Below, piece by piece: positions 1-8,490 of a DNA stretch of 64,000 nucleotides (position 1 is the stretch's first letter; every line of letters begins with the position of its first letter). The stretch is from Pleionea litopenaei (GTDB lineage: Bacteria; Pseudomonadota; Gammaproteobacteria; Enterobacterales; Kangiellaceae). The notes under the pieces were generated by a model. It did not search any database and was not told the origin of the DNA. It was given only the letters and a program-made list of their open reading frames with translations. Location of the stretch: the NCBI RefSeq assembly GCF_031198435.1, contig NZ_CP133548.1, positions 1,552,501 to 1,616,500 on the forward strand. Reading direction: 5' to 3'. The translations under genes were made by a program, and so were the position numbers.

Positions 1-2411
1 ATAATGCCGCTCTCGAAGAATTAAATGAACTGAACCAGTCTGGCGTTATTTTTAATGCCGAAGATAGTCTAAGTACCCTTCGTGCGGACCAACTGTTTGA
101 CCAGTACCAACTCGATGTCACCTACATTGCCGACGGCTTAGAGTACGCACGAATCAGTGATATCAAAAAAGTTAATGCTACTTTTGTTGTGCCATTTAAC
201 TTTCCAGAAAAACCCGATGTCAGTAGCTTTGAGTCGCAACTCGATACATCGTTAGCAGAATTACGTCATTGGGAACGAGCTCCAAGTAACCCTGCAACGC
301 TAGCGGCCAATAAAATTCCATTTGCATTCACGCATTTCGGTTTACCGAAGAAAAATCAATTTTGGAGCAATGTTCGCAATGCGGTAAAGCATGGACTATC
401 AGAAAAGGATGCATTAGCGGCGCTGACCACTGTACCCGCTAAAATAGCTGGCATTGATAAAGTTGCAGGAAGTATCGCTCCGGGTAAATACGCAGACTTC
501 GTTATTACCGATGGTAATCTTTTTGAAAAAGCGTCCATTAAAAGTGTCTATTTAATGGGAAAAGAACAGTCTCTAAAACCAATTAACCCGAACGACTTTT
601 CAGGTCAATATGGCATTGAAGTGGTTGGTCAGTCGTTGACTCTTTCACTTAATCAAGAGGGTGAAAAAATCTCTGGCGAACTGATTAAGAAAAGTGAATC
701 AGAGGAAGAAAACACGAACATTAAATTCAAAGCGGAACTGTCAGCTAAAGAGCAATTGCAATTCAGTGCTGATCTTTCAGACTTGGATTTAGCGGGAACT
801 TATCGCTTTAGCGCAAGGCTTAACAACAATGGCCTAGCCGTCGCGATGACCACGCCCGATCTTGGTAGAGCGTCTATTCAAGCAAACCGGCTTGATGAAC
901 AATCGACCGAAAAAGAGAAAGAGAAAGATCAAACCAGTGACGCTATTTCTTACATCGGCAAAACGACCTATCCGAATCGAGCGTTTGGATTAACCGCTCA
1001 GCCTCAGCAGCAGAACCTGCACATTAAAAACGCTACGGTCTGGACTTCTGAAAAAGAGGGTCGCTTAGACAACACCGATATTTTGATTCGCAATGGAAAA
1101 ATCCGTGACATAGGTAAGAACCTTTCTACACCTAGTGGATACACCGTCATTGATGCGACAGGTAAGCATGTCACAGCAGGAATTATTGATGAACACTCTC
1201 ACATTGCTATCAGTAAAGGCGTTAATGAAGGTAGCGATGCCATTACTGCAGAAGTTCGGATTGGCGATGTGCTTAACCCTGAAGACATTAATATTTATCG
1301 AGCGATGGCAGGAGGAACCACAACGGCTCAGTTACTTCATGGCTCTGCAAACCCAATAGGCGGGCAAGCACAAGTCATCAAACTTCGTTGGGGTGAAAAC
1401 GCCGCAGGTCTAAAGTTTGACAAGGCACCGCCTTCCATTAAATTTGCATTGGGAGAAAATGTTAAACAAAGTAATTGGGGAGATAAATACACCATTCGGT
1501 ACCCACAAACTCGAATGGGTGTTGAGACTATTGTTCGAGATGCTTTTATTCGAGCTAAAGAATACAAGCAAAGCTTTGAAGAGTTCGACGATTTAAGTCG
1601 TTCAGAACAAAAGCGAACCGCTCCTCCGCGCCGAAACTATCGCCTTGATACGTTAAATGAAATTTTAGATCGACAAAGATTCGTTCACTCACATTCTTAT
1701 GTGGCTTCTGAAATTTTAAGTTTAATAAAAATCGCTGAAGACTTTGACTTCACCATTCAAACCTTTACTCATATTCTTGAGGGCTACAAAGTCGCCGATG
1801 AGATGGCGAAACACGGAGCCAGTGCTTCAACGTTTGCCGATTGGTGGGCGTATAAGTTTGAAGTGTACGATGCAATACCTGGCAATACTTGCTTAATGAT
1901 GAAAAACGGCGTCAATGTTTCTGTCAACTCAGACAGTGGTGATCTTATTCGTCGACTCAATACAGAGGCCGCCAAGTCAATTAACTACTGCGATATGAAG
2001 CCTGAAGATGCTATTAAGATGGTCACCATCAATCCAGCCAAACAATTAAAAATTGATCAATACACAGGATCTCTTAAAGAAGGTAAAGATGCTGACTTGG
2101 TCATATGGAATGGCAACCCATTATCGATTTATAGCAAGGTCGAGCAAACTTGGATTGACGGTCGAAACTACTTTAACCGAGAGTTAGATGAGCAACAACG
2201 AATTGCCATGGCAAAAGAGAAAAGCGCATTGATTCAGAAAGCGTTAGGCTCGAATAAGGCGCAATCTAAAGGCCAAGCAAGTGAAAAAACACAACAACAG
2301 TATTTGTTAAAAGATAATACCGTTTGGCATTGCGAAGATAATTTTGATTTCTGGCGCTGGCAGTCCGCAGAACAAACTTCAGCAGCGACGTCACATCAAG
2401 GAGTACACTAA
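1..2411 (+). CDS. tandem amidohydrolase, 5' end outside window
   Basis: The reading frame is open from base 3 to the TAA at 2409-2411, so the gene starts upstream; the GTG at 189 is internal. About 802 residues are visible. The first ~150 are the tail of one amidohydrolase domain (a typical AGSIAPGKYADFVITDG segment). A beta-rich linker follows, then a second complete metal-dependent amidohydrolase domain from about visible residue 340. That domain has DEHSH at about 396-400, further His residues in VHSHSY and FTHILEG, an Asp in NSDSGD at about 643, and a closing GSLKEGKDADLVIW. Two fused TIM-barrel hydrolases in one chain is unusual for the superfamily. The likely activity is hydrolysis of an amide or cyclic imide bond; the substrate is unknown. 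It is followed 2 bases later by a smaller relative, so the two are probably one operon and may act together. An export signal cannot be judged because the N-terminus is missing. Confidence 0.85.
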   Translation, partial: NAALEELNELNQSGVIFNAEDSLSTLRADQLFDQYQLDVTYIADGLEYARISDIKKVNATFVVPFNFPEKPDVSSFESQLDTSLAELRHWERAPSNPATLAANKIPFAFTHFGLPKKNQFWSNVRNAVKHGLSEKDALAALTTVPAKIAGIDKVAGSIAPGKYADFVITDGNLFEKASIKSVYLMGKEQSLKPINPNDFSGQYGIEVVGQSLTLSLNQEGEKISGELIKKSESEEENTNIKFKAELSAKEQLQFSADLSDLDLAGTYRFSARLNNNGLAVAMTTPDLGRASIQANRLDEQSTEKEKEKDQTSDAISYIGKTTYPNRAFGLTAQPQQQNLHIKNATVWTSEKEGRLDNTDILIRNGKIRDIGKNLSTPSGYTVIDATGKHVTAGIIDEHSHIAISKGVNEGSDAITAEVRIGDVLNPEDINIYRAMAGGTTTAQLLHGSANPIGGQAQVIKLRWGENAAGLKFDKAPPSIKFALGENVKQSNWGDKYTIRYPQTRMGVETIVRDAFIRAKEYKQSFEEFDDLSRSEQKRTAPPRRNYRLDTLNEILDRQRFVHSHSYVASEILSLIKIAEDFDFTIQTFTHILEGYKVADEMAKHGASASTFADWWAYKFEVYDAIPGNTCLMMKNGVNVSVNSDSGDLIRRLNTEAAKSINYCDMKPEDAIKMVTINPAKQLKIDQYTGSLKEGKDADLVIWNGNPLSIYSKVEQTWIDGRNYFNRELDEQQRIAMAKEKSALIQKALGSNKAQSKGQASEKTQQQYLLKDNTVWHCEDNFDFWRWQSAEQTSAATSHQGVH

Positions 2412-2413
2412 TC

Positions 2414-3718
2414 ATGAACTTAATAAACTCTATGAAGCGACCGGTTCTCGCATTTTCTGCAGCCATGAGTGTTTCACTGTTTGCTCACGATCTAGTCCCT
2501 GGCGACACAACCGAGCAACCCCTGTTTATTCAAAATGCGACGGTGCACACTGTCACAAAGGGAACTCATGAAAACTACGACATTGTGATAGAAAATGGAA
2601 AAATATCGCAATTAGGTTCAAATTTAGAAGCCCCTAAAAACGCCAAGGTAATGAATGCCAATGGAAAGCATGTCTATCCCGGTTTAATAGCATTATCAAC
2701 CACGCTGGGTATGGTCGAAATTTCTGCGGTTCGTTCGACCAGAGACATGAGTGAGACTGGCCGAGCAACGCCCGAGGTTAAAGCTCACATTGCTTTTAAT
2801 GCAGACTCAGAAATTATTCCAACGGTTCGTAGTAATGGCATCACTCATGCGGAAATCGCTCCTACTGGTAGCGGCCTTAATGGTCAAAGTTCGCTAATGC
2901 AGCTTGATGGTTGGAATTGGCAAGATGCTATAGTCAAGAGCTCTTCTGGCATGCACCTGCAATGGCCGAGAGTCGGCGTCAACAAATCGTTTTGGGAAAG
3001 ACGTTCTCCGCAAAAACAGAAAGAAGACAACGACAAGGCATTGGCGTCTCTGTATGAATTGTTTGCCGATTTAAAAGCATACGCTGCCGCTCGTAACAGC
3101 AATTCAAAAACGCCGATCGATGTACGTTGGGAAGCGATGCGCCCAGTCATGGATGGTTCTATGCCATTATATATTCACGCTGATGACTTCCGTCAAATAG
3201 AGCAAGCCATTGCTTTTGGTAAAGAGCACCAAATATCAATTGTATTGGTTGGTGTTCGTGATGCAGCATTAGCGCTCGAGTTATTAAAAGCCAGTAAAGT
3301 TCCGGTCATCTACACCTCGCCTTGGGGACAACCAAGCCGCAGTGACGATGGCTACGATGCCCTTTATTCAACTCCAGCGTTACTTGAAGCCAATGATATA
3401 CCCTACGCGTTAGCTATCGAAGGTAACTGGAACGTTCGTGATTTACCTTTTGCGGCAGGACAGTCCGTTGCGCACGGTGCTAGTAAAGCGGCGGCTCTTG
3501 CTTCCATTACCATAGAACCGGCAAGGATCTTAGGCGTTGACCAACGCATGGGATCGATAGAAGTAGGTAAAGACGCAACCTTGGTCGTTAGTGAAGGTGA
3601 CATCATGGACCATTTGTCACATAAAGTGACCGATATTCTGATCGAAGGCCGACCGGTTGATACCGACAACCGTCACAAGAGATTGTACAACAAGTACCAG
3701 CAGAAGCCGGCGAAATAA
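2414..3718 (+). CDS. exported amidohydrolase-family protein, metal site degenerate
   Basis: This protein has 434 residues. The ATG at 2414 follows an AAGGAG at 2398-2403, with 2 bases between it and the preceding amidohydrolase stop, so the genes are probably co-translated. Residues 1-25 look like a signal peptide (basic start, hydrophobic core, cleavage near SLFA/HD), which suggests a periplasmic protein. The amidohydrolase sandwich start (LFIQNATVHTVTKG) and end (GSIEVGKDATLVV) are clear. Where active relatives have a Gly-x-x-Asp-x-His-x-His metal motif, this one reads PGLIALSTTLG, with no His pair. The usual late catalytic Asp region reads AIEGNWNVRD. A single His remains in YIHADD. From memory, this PGLIA-type sequence recurs in a whole subfamily, so the loss may be a family trait. 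It could be a non-catalytic partner or scaffold of the upstream tandem enzyme. Confidence 0.8.
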   Translation: MNLINSMKRPVLAFSAAMSVSLFAHDLVPGDTTEQPLFIQNATVHTVTKGTHENYDIVIENGKISQLGSNLEAPKNAKVMNANGKHVYPGLIALSTTLGMVEISAVRSTRDMSETGRATPEVKAHIAFNADSEIIPTVRSNGITHAEIAPTGSGLNGQSSLMQLDGWNWQDAIVKSSSGMHLQWPRVGVNKSFWERRSPQKQKEDNDKALASLYELFADLKAYAAARNSNSKTPIDVRWEAMRPVMDGSMPLYIHADDFRQIEQAIAFGKEHQISIVLVGVRDAALALELLKASKVPVIYTSPWGQPSRSDDGYDALYSTPALLEANDIPYALAIEGNWNVRDLPFAAGQSVAHGASKAAALASITIEPARILGVDQRMGSIEVGKDATLVVSEGDIMDHLSHKVTDILIEGRPVDTDNRHKRLYNKYQQKPAK

Positions 3719-3734
3719 CCGACTCTTCTGATCC

Positions 3735-3754
3735 AAGGCGCCAATCGGCGCCTT
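3735..3754 (+). terminator. hairpin after amidohydrolase pair
   Basis: An 8-bp perfect inverted repeat (AAGGCGCC / GGCGCCTT, 4-base loop) lies 17 bases after the stop codon. The following bases are only weakly T-rich (GTTCAATATCGTT), so this is a probable but not ideal intrinsic terminator. Confidence 0.6.
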
Positions 3755-3897
3755 GTTCAATATCGTTCAAGACAATTTTCAATATTTGTAATTTTCCTAC
3801 ATTTTTTCGCACAAACCCTGAAAAATCAGACTTAAAGTCGCAGAGCAGCCTATTTTTGAAGTATAATTACTTCTTTTTCGAATATTGACTTTGCCTT

Positions 3898-5460
3898 ATG
3901 AAACACCGTTACCCTAGTTCGTCTGCTTCTCAACAACCCGCACCGACTGCTCAACTCAATGACATAGGATTCATTGGCGCTGGTGTGATGGGACAAAATC
4001 TAATTATGAACTTAGTCGATAATGGATACACAGTAACGGCCTTCGACCTCGACCAAAGTAAATTAGATACCCTACTACTCCTCGATCAAGAAGAACGCGG
4101 GGACCAACCACCTAGAATTAGTCGCTGCAGCTCATACACAGAATTACTCGCGAGTATCCGCTCGCCTCATTTAATCATCCTCTCAGTTCCCGCTGGTTCT
4201 GCCGTCGATGATGTGTGCCATAAGTTAATCGATGCTGGAATAGCTGCCGATGATATTCTGGTCGACACAGGCAATAGTCTTTGGACCGACACCATCGAGC
4301 GAGAAAAGACCTATGAAGGTAAATTAATATTTTTTGGAACAGCGGTTTCAGGTGGTGAAGTCGGCGCTCGTTTTGGACCTTCATTGATGCCCAGCGGTGA
4401 TCCTTACGCATGGACCCGCATAAAACCGATCTGGGAAGCCATCGCGGCGAAAGTCGAGAGTTCGACTGGCAAGTCTATTTCGAGAAGTAAACCAGGAGAA
4501 ACCATTAATATAGGAGAAGCTTGTACCACCTACATCGGTCCGAGTGGATCCGGTCATTATGTAAAAATGGTGCACAATGGAATTGAATACGCTGATATGC
4601 AGTTGCTATGCGAGGCTTATCAAGTATTGCGTTTCGGACTCGATTACTCATGCGAAGAAATTTCATCGTTGTTTTCTCAATGGAACCAAGGTCCACTCGC
4701 AAGCTATTTACTCGAAGTTTCTGCCGAAGTGCTGAAAACGCAGGATCCTATTTCTCACCAGCCACTGGTTGACGTTATCTTAGATCAAGCGGGTCAAAAG
4801 GGCACTGGACTTTGGACCTCTGTTAGTAGCTTAGAACTTGGCTGCCCCGCCCCCACTATCGCAGAAGCTGTGTTTGCCCGCGCTATGTCCACGAAAAAGC
4901 TTGAACGACTGCGCGCCAGTGACGCGCTTTCAGGCCCAACTAAAATACCAGCGCTCGATACGGAAGCTAGCTTTCTAGAAAGCCTTCATGATGCCTTGTT
5001 GTGCGCAAAAACCGTCGCTTATGCGCAAGGGTTCGATTTAATGCGACAGCAAGCTCGACAACAAAACTGGAATTTGGATTTCGCTGCCATCGCCAAAATT
5101 TGGCGCGGTGGCTGTATCATTCGTGCGGCGTTGTTAAGATCAATCAGTGCGGCGTTTCAACGCGACCCAGATTTAGAAAACTTATGTCTTGACGTCAACA
5201 TCGCCGAGTCGCTTTCACAGCAACAGCAGTCTTGGCGAGAAGCTGTCGCTCGAATCACATTAATGGGAATTCCAACACCTGCATTGAGTTCGGCGCTCAG
5301 TTATTATGACAGCTATCGAAGTCAGCTCTTACCAGCCAATTTATTGCAAGCGCAGCGTGACTATTTTGGGGCGCATTCCTTTGAACGAGTTGACTCACCT
5401 CGAGGTAAAAAATTTCACTTTTTATGGGGCAGTCCATCGGCGACGATAGTTGAGCAATAA
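3898..5460 (+). CDS. gnd: 6-phosphogluconate dehydrogenase (decarboxylating)
   Basis: The enzyme oxidises and decarboxylates 6-phosphogluconate to ribulose 5-phosphate in the cytoplasmic pentose phosphate pathway, making NADPH. The dinucleotide motif GFIGAGVMG is at about residue 24. VSGGEVGARFGPS, the catalytic signature HYVKMVHNGIEY (Lys223, Glu230), GTGLWTS, WRGGCIIRA and the C-terminal QRDYFGAHSFERVD all match Gnd. At 520 residues it is about 50 longer than the E. coli enzyme. The extra length is a ~20-residue polar N-terminal extension and a short insertion just before the CTTYIGPSGSGH segment. No strong Shine-Dalgarno precedes the ATG. No zwf or pgl lies next to it, so it is probably transcribed alone. 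Confidence 0.95.
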   Translation: MKHRYPSSSASQQPAPTAQLNDIGFIGAGVMGQNLIMNLVDNGYTVTAFDLDQSKLDTLLLLDQEERGDQPPRISRCSSYTELLASIRSPHLIILSVPAGSAVDDVCHKLIDAGIAADDILVDTGNSLWTDTIEREKTYEGKLIFFGTAVSGGEVGARFGPSLMPSGDPYAWTRIKPIWEAIAAKVESSTGKSISRSKPGETINIGEACTTYIGPSGSGHYVKMVHNGIEYADMQLLCEAYQVLRFGLDYSCEEISSLFSQWNQGPLASYLLEVSAEVLKTQDPISHQPLVDVILDQAGQKGTGLWTSVSSLELGCPAPTIAEAVFARAMSTKKLERLRASDALSGPTKIPALDTEASFLESLHDALLCAKTVAYAQGFDLMRQQARQQNWNLDFAAIAKIWRGGCIIRAALLRSISAAFQRDPDLENLCLDVNIAESLSQQQQSWREAVARITLMGIPTPALSSALSYYDSYRSQLLPANLLQAQRDYFGAHSFERVDSPRGKKFHFLWGSPSATIVEQ

Positions 5461-5572
5461 ACAACCGCTGAAGGGCCAATTAAGTCGAACACAATGACTT
5501 GGTCAGACCTGTGAGTCTATGCTAGTGTGTGGTCATTAAAAAGGTAGATAACCCGAGAAGAGACGCCACAAG

Positions 5573-7243
5573 ATGTCACAAGAATCCCCCGCTATCGACT
5601 CAACGCTAAGTTCATCGGAAACTCACCAAGTGTTGAACCAACCCTCACCGCTGGCTGATTACAATGCCTATTTAGCCAGTCCGGTGTTGCAGCACTATAT
5701 CAAATGCTTCGATGGCGAGTGGGGCGAAAGCAACCTCGTTGATTATGGCGAACTCGTTGGTGGCACTCTACAAATGGCCGGCTTTGATGCTAACCACTAC
5801 AAACCTGAATTCTTGACTCATAATCGATTCGGCCACCGCATTGATCAAGTTAATTTTCACCCAGCCTACCATCAGCTAATGAATGCCGCGATTTCCGCAG
5901 GCCACCATAATATTCCTTGGGTGACCCCAAAGTCTGGCGCGCATGTTGTTCGTGCTGGAATAGAATACCTTCACACTCAAGCCGATCCCGGCAGTGGTTG
6001 TCCTTTGACCATGACCTTTGCGTCAATCCCCGCCCTCAAAAATCAACCCGACATTGCCAGTGAATGGATACCCAAAATTTTAAGCCATCATTACGATCCC
6101 GAAAATAAACCTTATTTCGAAAAAGCTGGGTTAACCATTGGAATGGCCATGACAGAGAAGCAAGGTGGGAGTGATGTGCGCGCAAATACCACCCGAGCGG
6201 TTGCTATCGATTCCAACAACCCTGATAAAGGTTTTAAAATCACTGGGCACAAATGGTTTTGCTCCGCCCCTATGTGCGACGCATTCTTAGTACTTGCACA
6301 AACCGCCGTTGGTTTAACCTGCTTCTTGATGCCCCGTTGGCAACCCGACGGAAAGAAAAATGCATTGTATATTCAACGTTTGAAAGACAAAATCGGCAAT
6401 GTTTCTAATGCATCGTCTGAAGTTGAATTTCGCGGTGCGTTTGCTTGGCAAGTTGGTCCCGAAGGCAAAGGTGTTCGCACGATTTTAGAAATGGTAGCGA
6501 TGACCCGCTTTGATTGCATGGTCGGCTCGTCTTCATTGATGGGTTTAGCAACGCAACAAGCCATTCACCATACTGGCGGACGCAGTGCCTTTGGAAAAAA
6601 TCTTCACCAACAACCTCTGATGCAAAATGTGCTTGCTGATTTAGCGTTGGAGTCAGAGGCTGCGTTAGCCATCTCCATGCGTCTGGCAAACGCTCTCGAC
6701 AACCTAAGCGATCATCATGAGAAACACCTTTTTCGAATTGGCAGTGCAATAGGCAAATATTGGATCTGTAAGCGAGCGCCACAATTGACTTATGAAGCCA
6801 TGGAGTGCATTGGTGGGGTTGGCGTTGTCAAAGACAATGTACTTGCTCGTCTGTATACCGAAGCCCCTGTTAATGCAATTTGGGAAGGTTCTGGAAATGT
6901 CCAGTGTCTCGATGTTGCTCGCGCATTTATTAAAGAGCCTGAAGTCACTCGCGCATTTTTGGACGAACTTAAGCGCGCAAAAGGACAGTATTCTGACTAC
7001 GATCAGTTTATTAGCCAACTTGAAGAGCAACTACTGGAACCGATAGATGAGGGGCAATTGCGCCGTTTAGTCGAGAGAATGGCGATTGCTTGGCAAGCCT
7101 CGACACTCATTCAAAACTCAGTCGAATCCGTTGCTGAATGTTTTGTGCATAACCGCATAAAAGGCGCTTATGCAATGTACGGTTGTTTGAATACTCAGCA
7201 AGATTTACGCAGCATCTTCAATCGATTTGCAGCCCAGCTCTAA
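5573..7243 (+). CDS. aidB: acyl-CoA dehydrogenase of the AidB type
   Basis: This 556-residue flavoprotein matches E. coli AidB (about 546 residues) along its whole length. It has GMAMTEKQGGSDVRANTTRA, GHKWFCSAPMCDAFLVLAQT, SCF-type LTCFLMPRW, LKDKIGNVSNASSEVEF and the catalytic Glu in IWEGSGNVQCLDV (Glu438). AidB proteins are FAD-dependent isovaleryl-CoA dehydrogenase relatives that also bind DNA and belong to the adaptive response to alkylation in E. coli. The positively charged C-terminal region after about residue 450 is the DNA-binding part in that family. No ada or alkB is adjacent, so a role in alkylation stress is inferred from the family only. It stands alone between gnd and a small membrane-anchored protein. 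Confidence 0.9.
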   Translation: MSQESPAIDSTLSSSETHQVLNQPSPLADYNAYLASPVLQHYIKCFDGEWGESNLVDYGELVGGTLQMAGFDANHYKPEFLTHNRFGHRIDQVNFHPAYHQLMNAAISAGHHNIPWVTPKSGAHVVRAGIEYLHTQADPGSGCPLTMTFASIPALKNQPDIASEWIPKILSHHYDPENKPYFEKAGLTIGMAMTEKQGGSDVRANTTRAVAIDSNNPDKGFKITGHKWFCSAPMCDAFLVLAQTAVGLTCFLMPRWQPDGKKNALYIQRLKDKIGNVSNASSEVEFRGAFAWQVGPEGKGVRTILEMVAMTRFDCMVGSSSLMGLATQQAIHHTGGRSAFGKNLHQQPLMQNVLADLALESEAALAISMRLANALDNLSDHHEKHLFRIGSAIGKYWICKRAPQLTYEAMECIGGVGVVKDNVLARLYTEAPVNAIWEGSGNVQCLDVARAFIKEPEVTRAFLDELKRAKGQYSDYDQFISQLEEQLLEPIDEGQLRRLVERMAIAWQASTLIQNSVESVAECFVHNRIKGAYAMYGCLNTQQDLRSIFNRFAAQL

Positions 7244-7284
7244 AAAAAATTTGGTATTTATGGAGTTTGCATGCTAGCTTGAGA

Positions 7285-7337
7285 TTGCTTCGGTTTTATT
7301 GACGGTTAGCTTGAGAAACCAAGTAAAACCGAAGCAA
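7285..7337. repeat. 14-bp perfect inverted repeat with flanking direct repeat
   Basis: TTGCTTCGGTTTTA at 7285-7298 is repeated exactly inverted at 7324-7337, with a 25-base spacer. A 10-base direct repeat (TAGCTTGAGA) lies at 7275-7284 and again at 7307-7316, inside the spacer. There is no T-tract after the stem, so it is not a standard terminator for aidB. It lies 31 bases before the ATG of the next gene, so a leader hairpin or an operator is possible. Confidence 0.6.
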
Positions 7338-7368
7338 GTAAGGAATACTTATACAATAAGGAGTCTCC

Positions 7369-7875
7369 ATGAAAGCCATTGCAATCGCGACTAACTTTCT
7401 GTTTGCTCTCGCGCTTTTAGCGCTGCTCATGCAAAACCAAAAGCTCAGTGAGCAAGTTCACCAATTATCATCGAGCATTCACGCCATTGAAGCAGCCAAT
7501 CAAGCGCAGCAACTCAACACGGCTTCCGCACAAGATTCATATCAAAAATCTAACTCAAACAACTATCCATCCTCTTTTGTTGTTAATGATGAATCAAAAA
7601 AAGCCTTGCTCCGCGACATTAAGAATACTATTCGGCAAGAGCTATCAAAGGACAACTTACCAACAAAACAGATTGCTAAAGAAAGCCAACTTTCTCCAGA
7701 CAAGATTTTGCAAGCACAACAAAAAACGGAGCAGTTATTATCTGCCGGTCAAATATCGGAAGCTCAATTAGAAAACTTTTACCTTTCACTGAGACAACTT
7801 CCACATGAAGAGCGTCAACGATCACTCCAACGTTTGGCAAAAGCCATCAATCAGGGATTACTAAAGGTTCAATAA
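7369..7875 (+). CDS. hypothetical membrane-anchored coiled-coil protein
   Basis: I do not recognise this 168-residue protein. Residues 1-22 form a hydrophobic segment after a short basic start (MKAIAIATNFLFALALLALL), either a signal anchor or an uncleaved signal. Residues 23-110 are polar, rich in Gln, Ser and Asn, with a heptad-like stretch (LSEQVHQLSSSIHAIEAAN). The C-terminal 60 residues are a charged helical region. It is probably held in the inner membrane with the rest in the periplasm. The start is secure: AAGGAGT sits 7 bases before the ATG. It is followed 50 bases later by another small exported protein on the same strand, so the two may be co-transcribed. Confidence 0.7.
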   Translation: MKAIAIATNFLFALALLALLMQNQKLSEQVHQLSSSIHAIEAANQAQQLNTASAQDSYQKSNSNNYPSSFVVNDESKKALLRDIKNTIRQELSKDNLPTKQIAKESQLSPDKILQAQQKTEQLLSAGQISEAQLENFYLSLRQLPHEERQRSLQRLAKAINQGLLKVQ

Positions 7876-7925
7876 GTCCGTTAAACATTAAGCTATTTTT
7901 TATAACAACGAAAAGGGAAATAATC

Positions 7926-8351
7926 ATGAGTATAAAAAGTCTAGTTATCGCTATCATCGTATCGGCTTCGATGCTTACTTCCGCCGGGCAGGTGCTTGAA
8001 GGGCCAGTGACTATCGATGCAGAAAACCGGATCGCCACAGGCAATATGAAGACCGCACGCTTTTCTGATAATGAGTTCGCGTACATCGGATGCGGAACGC
8101 GAACCTACGCGTCGTTACCCGATGGCACTCCAAGTTTCGCGTTTGGATTTTGCCAAGCACAAGTTGAAGAAGAAACGCCCGTCATTTGCTTCTTCTATGA
8201 TAAGCCAGAATTATTACAACAAGTACAAGCGTTAGCAGACAACTCTTATGTTCTTTTCCGCTGGGATGAAAATGGTGATTGCAATTACATAGGAAGCTCA
8301 ACGCAAAGTTTTTACATTGCAGCGAATAAAGACGAAGAAAAAAAGAAATAA
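7926..8351 (+). CDS. small exported hypothetical protein
   Basis: This 141-residue protein has a signal peptide (residues 1-20, hydrophobic IVIAIIVSASMLT-like core ending in SAG). The mature part is acidic and holds Cys residues in YIGCGTRTYAS, FGFCQAQ, VICFFYD and GDCNYIG, four in all, so two disulfides in the periplasm are plausible. The C-terminus is a run of Asp, Glu and Lys. I recognise no domain. GGGA precedes the ATG at a good distance. It lies between a membrane-anchored protein on the same strand and a convergent Ig-repeat protein. Confidence 0.7.
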   Translation: MSIKSLVIAIIVSASMLTSAGQVLEGPVTIDAENRIATGNMKTARFSDNEFAYIGCGTRTYASLPDGTPSFAFGFCQAQVEEETPVICFFYDKPELLQQVQALADNSYVLFRWDENGDCNYIGSSTQSFYIAANKDEEKKK

Positions 8352-8364
8352 CTCAATAAAAAAA

Positions 8365-8382
8365 GGGCCTCGTAAGAGGCCC
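8365..8382. terminator. bidirectional terminator hairpin
   Basis: GGGCCTC-GTAA-GAGGCCC is a perfect 7-bp stem. An A-tract (eight A, 8357-8364) precedes it on the plus strand, which becomes a U-tract for minus-strand transcription. It therefore best fits termination of the Ig-repeat gene read leftward, and may also stop the small plus-strand gene ending at 8351. Confidence 0.75.
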
Positions 8383-8490
8383 ATCAACATCGCCGTTCTT
8401 GGCGTGAGGAAATCATCCGTGGCACTAACACTCTCAGTTTGAGAGTCTTGCAGGGAAAATCCTAACTCAAAAACTCATACCGCAACTTGG

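Noticed and set aside
189-2411. GTG at 189 as the true start of the amidohydrolase
   Set aside because: The frame stays open to the first bases of the window and the residues before 189 continue an amidohydrolase barrel, so the gene begins outside.
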